Source of the DNA: CAXBCP01 sp038120765
Lineage (GTDB): Bacteria; Pseudomonadota; Alphaproteobacteria; MPNO01; UBA830
Assembly: GCA_038120765.1 (NCBI GenBank)
Contig: JAYOMI010000046.1
Location: 1-27,546 of the forward strand
Direction: 5' to 3'
DNA length: 27,546 nt
The translations under genes and the position numbers were made by a program. Position 1 is the stretch's first letter. The number at the start of each line of letters is the position of its first letter. Under the pieces are notes generated by a model. The model had not been told where the DNA came from and did no database searches. It was given only the letters and a program-made list of their open reading frames with translations. This document shows, one piece after another, positions 1 through 6,925 of this stretch.

Positions 1-1193
1 ATGGTTCCTATTCAATTGCAAACCGAGGGTTGCCTGCTGCCCAACTCCGCCTACTTGCTGTACTCCGGATCCTTGTGGTGGGTCGGTTGTCGTTGACGAA
101 GTCATCGTTGAGGACGCGGTGATCGACGCCGACAGCCGTCAGCGCAGCCGAGGAACTCGCGGGAGAGCGCATCGACCGGATATTCGTCAATCTGTCGGGC
201 GGCAAGATCTATTCCCAGATCCAGGAGATAGAGGTTTCCATTGCCGGTCACGAGATCGCAGAGACCGATCTGCGCCGCGCGCGCGAACGCAACTTCCAGA
301 TCGAACAGCCCGAAGACCGGGACCTCATTCACTGCCTGCCCGTCGGATACTCGATCGACGGAAACCGGGGCATTCACGACCCGCGGGGAATGTTCGGCGA
401 ACAGCTCGGCGTCAGCTTCCACCGGATCAACGCATCCGTCGGCCCGGTCCGGAATCTGAAAAACTGCGTTGCCCGTTGTCATCTGGATATCGAGGAAGTC
501 GTGGTCTCGCCCTATGCGTCCGGCCTGTCATGCCTTGTCGAGGACGAAAAAGACCTTGGCGTCACCATGGTCGACATGGGCGGTGGCACGACCACAATTG
601 CCGTGTTCTATGACGGTCAGGTCGTCTATGCCGATTCAATTCCGGTCGGCGGCGGTCACGTCACCAACGACATCGCGCGCGGACTCTCGACCCCGGTCGT
701 CCATGCCGAACGCATGAAGATCCTGTATGGCAGCGCGATCTCGACGCAGTCGGACGACAACGAGATTATCGACGTCCCGCTTGTCGGCGAGGACGATCAC
801 AACCAGGCCAATCACGTGCCGCGGTCGATCCTTACCGGGATTATCAGGCCGCGCATGGAAGAAACCTTCGAACTTTTGCGTGAGCGGCTCGAAATCAGCG
901 GCGCAGACCGCATTTCAGGCCGCCGCATGGTTCTGACCGGCGGGGCCTCGCAGCTCCACGGCATTCCCGAACTCGCCGGCATGGTTCTCGAGAAACAGAT
1001 CCGGATCGGCCGGCCGCTGCGGATCAGCGGCCTCGCCGAAGCAACCAGCGGACCGGCATTCTCCGCCTGCGCCGGTTTGCTGCGCTATGGCGTCGAAAAA
1101 TACGCGGGCACCATCGAAAACACCCCTGCAAACGAAGCAGTACCCGTTGGCCGGATCGCCCGGATCGGCCAGTGGCTGAAGGAAAGTTTTTGA
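1..1193 (+). CDS. ftsA: Cell division protein FtsA (5' partial, frame broken near the left edge)
   Basis: FtsA is the actin-like ATPase that tethers FtsZ to the inner membrane and recruits later division proteins. From about 123 to the TGA at 1193 one frame reads as FtsA: the end of subdomain 1A, then 1C (Ser-Gly-Gly at about 201-209, RRARE at 273-287), the phosphate-binding segment DMGGGTTTIAVF (574-609), the adenosine motif GGASQLHG (939-962), and a basic amphipathic C-terminal helix ending GQWLKESF that fits the membrane-targeting sequence. Upstream, 77-136 continues the protein in another frame (GGSVVVDEV...EDAVIDA), so one base must be gained or lost around 131-138. Bases 1-76 give only a weak FtsA-like reading and the DIGSS start region is missing. 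The frame break is probably an error at the contig end. Next gene is ftsZ, 139 nt downstream. The identity is firm and the 5' structure is not. Confidence 0.88.
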
Positions 1194-1252
1194 ACCCATG
1201 AAATCCAGACCCCTGACCCACGCCAAAAACAGACCAAAAACCAGACCGAGCA

Positions 1253-1269
1253 CCGCGGCGCTTCCGCGG
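1253..1269 (+). other. Small GC hairpin between ftsA and ftsZ
   Basis: CCGCGG (1253-1258), a 5-nt loop and CCGCGG (1264-1269) can pair as a 6-bp stem in the 139-nt ftsA-ftsZ spacer. It follows an A-rich imperfect direct repeat (CCAAAAAC-type units at about 1222-1246). No T-tract follows, so it is not a convincing terminator. It might attenuate or stabilise the message between two genes that need very different expression levels. Confidence 0.3.
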
Positions 1270-1332
1270 CCCTTTCAACGCGGGTGGATCGGCATCACCC
1301 GTTTCGTCCCTTCCCTGCACCAGGAGGCTTAA

Positions 1333-3135
1333 ATGACCATCAATCTCACCGTACCCACAGCCCAGGACCACCTGAAACCCCGTATCAGCGTTATCGGCGT
1401 CGGCGGCGCCGGCGGCAACGCCGTCAACAACATGATTTCGTCCCAACTCGAAGGCGTCGAATTCGTCGTTGCCAACACCGACGCACAGGCGCTCGCCCAG
1501 TCTCTGGCTGACAAACCCATCCAGCTCGGGCCGGGCATCACGCATGGCCTCGGCGCAGGCTCGCGGCCCGATATCGGCCGCGCTGCCGCAGAAGAAGCGA
1601 TGGAAGACCTTATGGAGGCCATCGGTTCCGCGCACATGGTGTTCATCACCGCCGGAATGGGCGGCGGCACCGGCACAGGAGCTGCCCCCGTAATTGCCCG
1701 TCTTGCGCGGGAACACGGCATCCTGACTGTCGGCGTCGTCACCAAGCCGTTCCAGTTCGAAGGTATCAACCGGATGCGCATCGCAGAAGCCGGCATCGAA
1801 GAGATGCAGCAATACGTCGATACGCTGATCGTCATTCCGAACCAGAACCTGTTCCGCATCGCCAATGAAAAGACCACCTTCGCCGACGCCTTCACGATGG
1901 CCGACGAGGTCCTTCATTCCGGCGTTCGCGGCGTCACCGACCTGATGGTTGTGCCCGGCCTGATCAATCTCGACTTCGCGGACATTCGCGCTGTCATGAG
2001 CGAGATGGGCAAGGCGATGATGGGTACCGGCGAAGGCGAAGGCGAAGATCGCGCGCGCCTGGCTGCCGAAGCGGCCATTTCGAATCCGTTGCTGGACGAT
2101 GTCTCCATGAAAGGTGCACGCGGCGTGCTGATCAACATCACGGGCGGGCCCGATATGACCCTGTTCGAAGTCGACGAGGCCGCCAACCGTATCGGCGAGG
2201 AAGTCGATCCGGACGCAAACATCATCTTCGGCTCGACGATGGATTCGTCGCTCGAAGGCAAGATGCGGGTTTCGGTTGTCGCAACCGGGATCGACGCGAT
2301 TGCCGAAATGCAGCCAAGACCGGTCCTGAAGGTCTATTCCGGGCCGCAGAAACTGATCCGCACCCCGGCAAGCGAAGAAGTCGCGGAAGACGCCCCGGCC
2401 CTCCCGGCGACGGCTTCGGACAACGCAGCCGAGGCTCCCGCTGCCGCTGCACCAACCGCACAGCCATCTGCACCGCCAGCGCCGATGTCTGCGGAGCCGC
2501 CGCCGGTTGCCACCTCAGCACCTGCCGAAGAGGCTGCGACAGCATCCGCATCGGCAGAAGCTGAAAACGCACCGGCAGCATATGCAGAAGCCCCCGCGGG
2601 ACCCGCATTCGAAGCACCCGTCGAGGAAGCGTCTGCCGCCCCGCAGGCCCCTGCCGCGACGACTGCCCCGGCGGCGGCGGCTGCAGCGCCAGCCGTTGCG
2701 GAGGCGCCTGCGCGGCCTGAACCCCGCCTTGTCGCCAAGAACGACGCGTTTATGCCGCCCCCGCCGGTCGATCCCAAGGCGACGGCCGAAACCCCGTCGG
2801 CATCGGACCCCTTCAAGGAAGCCGATCTCGTCAATGGCGGCAGTTCGGACGATACCCGTCGCAGGGGTCCGAACCTGTTCCAGCGAATCACGGGAGCCGC
2901 CCGCGAATCGCGGCCCGAAATGCCGGCGCCGCGGGTGACCCCTCCAGCGGCCCGTACGGCACCGGAACAGCCTGCAAGCACGTCACAGCCGGAAAAACCG
3001 CGGGAAATCGCCCCTCAGCCAGCGCCCCAGCAGGCCCGGCTGTCGGGTGTCGATCCGGAAGACAGGCTTAAGACGTCCCAGTCGGACGACGATTTGCTGG
3101 AAATACCGGCTTTTCTCCGCCGGCAGGCGAATTAA
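1333..3135 (+). CDS. ftsZ: Cell division protein FtsZ, with a long Ala/Pro-rich C-terminal linker
   Basis: FtsZ is the tubulin-like GTPase that polymerises into the cytoplasmic Z ring. The ATG follows a consensus AGGAGG (1322-1327) at 5-nt spacing, which fixes the start. Residues 17-322 form the GTPase core: GVGGAGGNAV at 22-31, the tubulin signature GGGTGTGAAP at 110-119, the NRMR guanine-contact region at 146-149, and the T7 synergy loop N212-L-D214-F-A-D217 that completes the GTPase site. Residues about 323-584 are a low-complexity Ala/Pro/Glu linker. The last 16 residues, DDDLLEIPAFLRRQAN, are the conserved peptide that binds FtsA and other partners. At 600 residues it is far longer than E. 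coli FtsZ (383), and the excess is almost all linker. The linker has two less degenerate islands, KNDAFMPPPPVDP and GPNLFQRITGAAR. Identity is certain. Confidence 0.99.
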   Translation: MTINLTVPTAQDHLKPRISVIGVGGAGGNAVNNMISSQLEGVEFVVANTDAQALAQSLADKPIQLGPGITHGLGAGSRPDIGRAAAEEAMEDLMEAIGSAHMVFITAGMGGGTGTGAAPVIARLAREHGILTVGVVTKPFQFEGINRMRIAEAGIEEMQQYVDTLIVIPNQNLFRIANEKTTFADAFTMADEVLHSGVRGVTDLMVVPGLINLDFADIRAVMSEMGKAMMGTGEGEGEDRARLAAEAAISNPLLDDVSMKGARGVLINITGGPDMTLFEVDEAANRIGEEVDPDANIIFGSTMDSSLEGKMRVSVVATGIDAIAEMQPRPVLKVYSGPQKLIRTPASEEVAEDAPALPATASDNAAEAPAAAAPTAQPSAPPAPMSAEPPPVATSAPAEEAATASASAEAENAPAAYAEAPAGPAFEAPVEEASAAPQAPAATTAPAAAAAAPAVAEAPARPEPRLVAKNDAFMPPPPVDPKATAETPSASDPFKEADLVNGGSSDDTRRRGPNLFQRITGAARESRPEMPAPRVTPPAARTAPEQPASTSQPEKPREIAPQPAPQQARLSGVDPEDRLKTSQSDDDLLEIPAFLRRQAN

Positions 3136-3147
3136 CAGGGTGTTAAC
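3132..3147 (+). promoter_or_regulatory. Candidate CtrA binding site at the ftsZ stop codon, ahead of lpxC
   Basis: TTAA (3132-3135), seven bases, then TTAAC (3143-3147) exactly match TTAA-N7-TTAAC, the known full recognition sequence of the alphaproteobacterial cell-cycle regulator CtrA. The first half overlaps the TAA stop of ftsZ, and the site lies about 175 nt upstream of the lpxC start. Control of lpxC by CtrA is an inference from sequence and position. Confidence 0.55.
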
Positions 3148-3158
3148 TGTCTAAGTAC

Positions 3159-3178
3159 GTAACATTCTGTAACATTTG
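3159..3178 (+). repeat. Two tandem 10-bp repeats (GTAACATT) in the lpxC leader
   Basis: GTAACATTCT is followed immediately by GTAACATTTG: two direct repeats with a 10-bp period, which puts both on the same face of the helix. They lie just downstream of the candidate CtrA site, in the 184-nt ftsZ-lpxC spacer. This spacing is typical of cooperative operator half-sites, but I cannot name a protein that would bind. Confidence 0.4.
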
Positions 3179-3189
3179 TTGATTTGAGT

Positions 3190-3224
3190 TCCTCGGAGTG
3201 GGTTTGGTAAACACATTCCGAGGA
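3190..3224 (+). other. 11-bp hairpin in the ftsZ-lpxC spacer
   Basis: TCCTCGGAGTG (3190-3200) pairs with CATTCCGAGGA (3214-3224) through 11 positions with one G-T wobble, around a 13-nt loop. No T-run follows, so it is not a typical intrinsic terminator. It could be a processing or partial-termination structure separating ftsZ from lpxC, or part of the lpxC leader. Confidence 0.5.
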
Positions 3225-3319
3225 CTTGAATCCGCCGCAGGGCATTTTCCGGTTCCCACCCTGCCTGTTACGGGCAAATCCGAGAACACGCAGGACGAAT
3301 CCAAGGGTAATACAGAATA

Positions 3320-4240
3320 ATGGCCGCAGGCACGATCAAACAAAAAACACTGAAAACCGAAATCGGTTGCACCGGTGTCGCACTGCATTCAGGCCGCAAA
3401 ACCTCGCTGACCCTGAAACCGGCGGCAGAAAATACCGGCATACGGATTTGCCGTACCGATCTTCTTAACGGTGCACGCGAAATTCTTGTCAGGTGGCAGA
3501 ATGTGGTCGATACGCGATTGGCAACCACGGTCGGCAACGATCACGGTTCGACGGTCAGCACGGTGGAACATCTGGCGGCGGCCCTTGCAGGGTGCGAAAT
3601 CGACAATGTTCTGATCGAAGTGGACGGCCCTGAAATTCCGATTATGGACGGCAGCTCCGCGCCTTTCGTCTTTCTGATAGAATGTGCCGGCACCGTCGAA
3701 CAGAACGCGGCACGCACAGCCATCAAGATTCTCAAGCCGGTGACCGTGGGTGACGAAACCCGGTCCCTGTCGATCCTGCCTGCAGAGAATTTCAGCCTCG
3801 CATTCGAGATCGATTTCGACTCGTCGGCAATCGACCGTCAGGAACGCACGTTCCAGCGTATCGGTGCGGATTTCAAATCGGATATCGCGCGTGCGCGGAC
3901 TTTCGGCTTCGATCACGAAGTGGAAGCCCTGCGCAGCGCAGGGCTGGCCCGCGGCGGCTCGCTTGAGAACGCTGTGGTTGTCAGCGGCGACAAGATCCTC
4001 AACGAAGGCGGTCTTCGGTTCGACGACGAATTCGTGCGCCACAAGATTCTGGATTGCGTCGGCGATCTCTACCTGGCGGGCGGCCCGGTGATCGGCGAAG
4101 TCATCGCCAGCAAATCGGGGCATGAACTGAACAACGCGCTTTTGCGCGCCGTGTTCGCCGACGATGATGCCTGGGAGCGTGTCGAAGCTTCGGCGTCATC
4201 CGGCCCGGAAATCGAACAGATGGTTTCCGCCGTCGCCTGA
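3320..4240 (+). CDS. lpxC: UDP-3-O-acyl-N-acetylglucosamine deacetylase LpxC
   Basis: LpxC is the cytosolic zinc hydrolase that removes the N-acetyl group from UDP-3-O-acyl-GlcNAc, the committed step of lipid A synthesis. The 306-residue length is normal. Visible catalytic features are STVEHLAAAL with general base Glu83 and zinc ligand His84, zinc ligands His241 and Asp245 in VRHKILDCVGDLYLAG, and the second catalytic His268 in GHELNNALLRA. The MDGSS motif also fits the family. The best start is ATG 3320, with a weak AAGGG about 12 nt upstream. Its position directly after ftsZ is standard in alphaproteobacteria. It has its own 184-nt leader with a CtrA-like site, tandem repeats and a hairpin, and a strong terminator follows. 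Making lipid A together with septum formation is the obvious logic of the location. Confidence 0.98.
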   Translation: MAAGTIKQKTLKTEIGCTGVALHSGRKTSLTLKPAAENTGIRICRTDLLNGAREILVRWQNVVDTRLATTVGNDHGSTVSTVEHLAAALAGCEIDNVLIEVDGPEIPIMDGSSAPFVFLIECAGTVEQNAARTAIKILKPVTVGDETRSLSILPAENFSLAFEIDFDSSAIDRQERTFQRIGADFKSDIARARTFGFDHEVEALRSAGLARGGSLENAVVVSGDKILNEGGLRFDDEFVRHKILDCVGDLYLAGGPVIGEVIASKSGHELNNALLRAVFADDDAWERVEASASSGPEIEQMVSAVA

Positions 4241-4263
4241 ACGGCGCAAAAAGCAAAATCTTG

Positions 4264-4291
4264 AAAGGCGCCCCGATGGGCGCCTTTTTTT
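4264..4291 (+). terminator. Intrinsic terminator after lpxC
   Basis: A perfect 10-bp stem (AAAGGCGCCC at 4264-4273 with GGGCGCCTTT at 4278-4287), a CGAT tetraloop and a T-run through 4291. It lies 23 nt after the lpxC stop and separates the ftsZ-lpxC part of the cluster from bamD-recN-ligA. Confidence 0.93.
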
Positions 4292-4320
4292 GTTCCGGCC
4301 TACTTTCCAGGGCCTTTAAA

Positions 4321-4349
4321 TGCTATATACNNNNNNNNNNGCTATATAC
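4321..4349 (+). promoter_or_regulatory. Candidate extended -10 promoter for bamD-recN-ligA, split by a scaffold gap
   Basis: TGCTATATAC at 4321-4330 fits an extended -10 element (TG-N-TATAAT type). GCTATATAC occurs again at 4341-4349, right after the 10 Ns. If the two copies are really one (see the gap entry), a single extended -10 lies about 50 nt ahead of bamD. No good -35 is visible at 16-18 nt, as expected for an extended -10 promoter. Confidence 0.4.
4331..4340. other. Scaffold gap of 10 N with duplicated flanks
   Basis: Ten Ns are flanked on both sides by the same 9 bases, GCTATATAC (4322-4330 and 4341-4349). This looks like two contig ends that overlap by 9 nt and were joined with a placeholder instead of being merged. 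The true sequence may therefore be 19 nt shorter here. Confidence 0.85.
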
Positions 4350-4378
4350 ACATTGCTTTCACCGACAGGTAATTCGGG

Positions 4379-5206
4379 TTGAAATTTCTGATGATGTCTT
4401 TCCGTTTCCGGCAATGCACCGCCATTTTTTCCGTATGCGCTCTTCTGACCGCCTGCGGCAGCAAAGACGAAGAGAAGTACGTCGAACAGAAAGTCGAAGT
4501 CCTTTACAACACGGCGGTAAATTCAGCCGAAGCAGGGGACTACAAGGCTGCCGCCAGGCAATTCGACGAAGTCGAGCGCCAGCACCCCTATTCAACCTGG
4601 GCGACGAAAGCCCAGATCATGGCTGCATATTCGCATTACCAGGCAAACGCATACGACGAAGCGGTGATCGGCCTCGACCGGTTCATCCGCCTGCATCCGG
4701 GTAACCGGGATGTCGCCTATGCGTATTACCTGAAGGCCTTGTCCTATTACGAGCGGATATCCGATGTCGCGCGCGACCAGTTAATTACCGAACAGGCCCT
4801 GACGGCGCTGACCGAGGTCGTCCGGCGATTTCCCGAATCCAAATACGCCCGGGACGCAAAGCTGAAAATCGACCTGACCCGCGATCATCTGGCAGGAAAA
4901 CAGATGGAAATCGGGCGTTTCTACCTGAACAGGAAGCATTATCTCGCCGCGATAAACCGCTTCAGGACCGTCGTCGATGACTATCAGACCACGACCCACG
5001 TACCGGAAGCGCTGCACCGCCTGGTCGAAGCCTATACGGCGCTTGGCGTGATCGATGAGGCACGCCGTGTCGCCGCTGTCCTTGGGCATAACTACCCCGG
5101 GAGCGAATGGTACCTCGACAGCTACGCCGTCGCCGCCGGACCGGATCTGCGTGAACGCCCTGACGATCGGGGTTTCCTCACGCGGACGTGGGACTGGTTG
5201 TTCTGA
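4379..5206 (+). CDS. bamD: Outer membrane protein assembly factor BamD (ComL) lipoprotein
   Basis: BamD is an essential lipoprotein of the BAM complex. It sits on the periplasmic face of the outer membrane and helps BamA insert beta-barrel proteins. The N-terminus is a lipoprotein signal: basic and hydrophobic residues, then the lipobox L-T-A-C with the acylated Cys at residue 26 counted from TTG 4379. The mature part is helical with TPR-like repeats, seen in segments such as AEAGDYKAAARQFDEVERQHP, DEAVIGLDRFIRLHPG and YLAAINRFRTVVDDY. The length of about 270 residues is usual. The start is ambiguous: TTG 4379, ATG 4391 or ATG 4394 all leave a workable signal peptide, and no strong ribosome-binding site decides it. 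Only 6 nt separate it from recN, so bamD, recN and ligA are probably one transcript. Confidence 0.95.
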   Translation: MKFLMMSFRFRQCTAIFSVCALLTACGSKDEEKYVEQKVEVLYNTAVNSAEAGDYKAAARQFDEVERQHPYSTWATKAQIMAAYSHYQANAYDEAVIGLDRFIRLHPGNRDVAYAYYLKALSYYERISDVARDQLITEQALTALTEVVRRFPESKYARDAKLKIDLTRDHLAGKQMEIGRFYLNRKHYLAAINRFRTVVDDYQTTTHVPEALHRLVEAYTALGVIDEARRVAAVLGHNYPGSEWYLDSYAVAAGPDLRERPDDRGFLTRTWDWLF

Positions 5207-5212
5207 TCAGCG

Positions 5213-6913
5213 ATGCTCGCATCGCTTTCCATCCGTAATTTCGTCCTTATCGACCGGCTGGACATCGATTTCAGCCGGGGCCTGTGCGTTCTCACCGGCG
5301 AGACGGGTGCGGGGAAATCGATCCTGCTTGATGCGCTCGGCCTCGCGATTGGCGGGCGGGCGGACTCTTCATTCGTACGCGGTGGCGCCGGGTCCGGACT
5401 GAAGGCCATGATCACCGCCACCTTCGATATTCCCGGCGACCACGAAGCGCTGGCACGGCTCGCCGAAAACGATATCGAGATGCCCGACGCAGGAGAACCG
5501 CTCATCCTGCGGCGCATCCTGACCGGTGACGGCCGCAGCCGCGCCTTCGTCAACGATCAGCCGATCAGCGCGGGTGCCCTGCGCAATATCGGCGAAACGC
5601 TGATCGAGATCGAAGGTCAGTTTGCCAGCCATGGACTGCTGGACCCGTCCAACCACCGCAATGCGCTCGATTCATTCGGCCGCCTCGAAAAGAAAGTCGC
5701 AGCCACCCGCGACACCTGGAACACCATGACCGCCGCAGAGAAAGCCCTGGCGACCGCCCGGGACGAGATCGAGCGTATTGCCAGCGAAGGGGATTACCTG
5801 CGACACGTTTATGCCGAAATCGACGAATTCGATCCCCGGAAAGGCGAGGAAACCGAACTCGCCGAAGCGCGCTCGCTCATGATGAACAGCGAGAAAATCG
5901 CGGAATCCATCAACCAGGCGCTCGAAACGCTGGCCGGCCACAAGGGTCTCCAGACCGCATTGTCAAAGGCATCGCGTTCGCTCGAGCGCGCCAACGAGCA
6001 GGCAGCCGGCACCCTGAAAGCCGTCCTGGAATCGATGGAAATCACCAGCAACGAAGCGGCGACGACCGTGGATCTCCTCGGCGACGCCCTGCGGTCCCTC
6101 GATCAGGACCCCGCGCAGCTGGAACGCCTCGACGAGCGGCTCTTCGGTCTCCGCGCGCTGGCGCGCAAGCACAATACCACCGTCGATTCCCTCGCCGATC
6201 TGCGCGCCGAGTTTGTCCGCAAGCTCGAACGGCTGGACGATGCCGACCGGGACCTTACCCGCCTTCAGACAGAGGCGCGCGCGGCGCGGGCCGCTTATAT
6301 CGACGCATCGCGCAGTCTTCACGACGCCAGAGCCAAAGCCGCAGGCGCGCTCGATTCGGCAATCAACCAGGAACTGCCGCACCTTCGGCTTGAGAAGGCG
6401 AAATTCGCGACGCAGGTCACCGAGCTTGCCGAAACCGCATGGTCGAGCCATGGTATCGACAACGTCACCTTCGATGTGACGACGAATCCGGGCCAGCCTG
6501 CCGGTCCGATCAACAAGGTGGCATCCGGCGGCGAACTCGCCCGCCTGCTGCTCGCGCTGAAAGTCGCGCTTTCCACCTCGAACCGGGTGACAACGCTGGT
6601 CTTTGACGAGGTCGATGCAGGCGTCGGCGGCGCAACCGCCGCGTCCGTTGCGGAACGCCTGTCACGGCTTTCCGATGGGGTACAGGTGCTTGTCGTCACC
6701 CATTCTCCGCAGGTCGCCGCCCGGGGAGCGCGTCACCTTCACGTGATGAAATCGATCGAGACGACAAACGGTGGAGACAACACCGTCACCGCTGTCACCG
6801 AACTTTCGCCGGAAGATCGGCGCGAGGAGATCGCCCGGATGCTTGCCGGCGCAAAAGTGACCGAAGAAGCCCGCGCGGCCGCAGACAGCCTGATCGCGGA
6901 ATTCGCACAGTGA
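5213..6913 (+). CDS. recN: DNA repair protein RecN (SMC-like ATPase)
   Basis: RecN is an SMC-like ATPase that acts early in recombinational repair of double-strand breaks. Residues 1-40 open with LSIRNFVLIDRLDIDF and the Walker A motif GETGAGKS (29-36). A long central coiled-coil region rich in Glu, Lys and Ala follows (about 155-370). The C-terminal head carries the ABC signature SGGELARLLLALKVAL, Walker B with TLVFDEVDAGVGG, and the switch His in VLVVTHSPQVAARG. The 566-residue length matches the family (about 550-560). The gene starts 6 nt after bamD and ends 12 nt before ligA. In E. coli recN is SOS-induced from its own promoter. Here the tight spacing suggests co-transcription with bamD, and I see no LexA box directly upstream. 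Confidence 0.98.
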   Translation: MLASLSIRNFVLIDRLDIDFSRGLCVLTGETGAGKSILLDALGLAIGGRADSSFVRGGAGSGLKAMITATFDIPGDHEALARLAENDIEMPDAGEPLILRRILTGDGRSRAFVNDQPISAGALRNIGETLIEIEGQFASHGLLDPSNHRNALDSFGRLEKKVAATRDTWNTMTAAEKALATARDEIERIASEGDYLRHVYAEIDEFDPRKGEETELAEARSLMMNSEKIAESINQALETLAGHKGLQTALSKASRSLERANEQAAGTLKAVLESMEITSNEAATTVDLLGDALRSLDQDPAQLERLDERLFGLRALARKHNTTVDSLADLRAEFVRKLERLDDADRDLTRLQTEARAARAAYIDASRSLHDARAKAAGALDSAINQELPHLRLEKAKFATQVTELAETAWSSHGIDNVTFDVTTNPGQPAGPINKVASGGELARLLLALKVALSTSNRVTTLVFDEVDAGVGGATAASVAERLSRLSDGVQVLVVTHSPQVAARGARHLHVMKSIETTNGGDNTVTAVTELSPEDRREEIARMLAGAKVTEEARAAADSLIAEFAQ

Positions 6914-6925
6914 AGGCGAAAACGC

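Noticed and set aside
1024..1917. A 297-codon minus-strand frame opposite ftsA and ftsZ
   Set aside because: Antisense shadow of two certain genes; it spans their intergenic spacer and matches no family I know.
4261..4704. An open frame running from the lpxC terminator across the N gap into bamD
   Set aside because: It starts inside the terminator stem, is translated through Ns and overlaps BamD in another frame.
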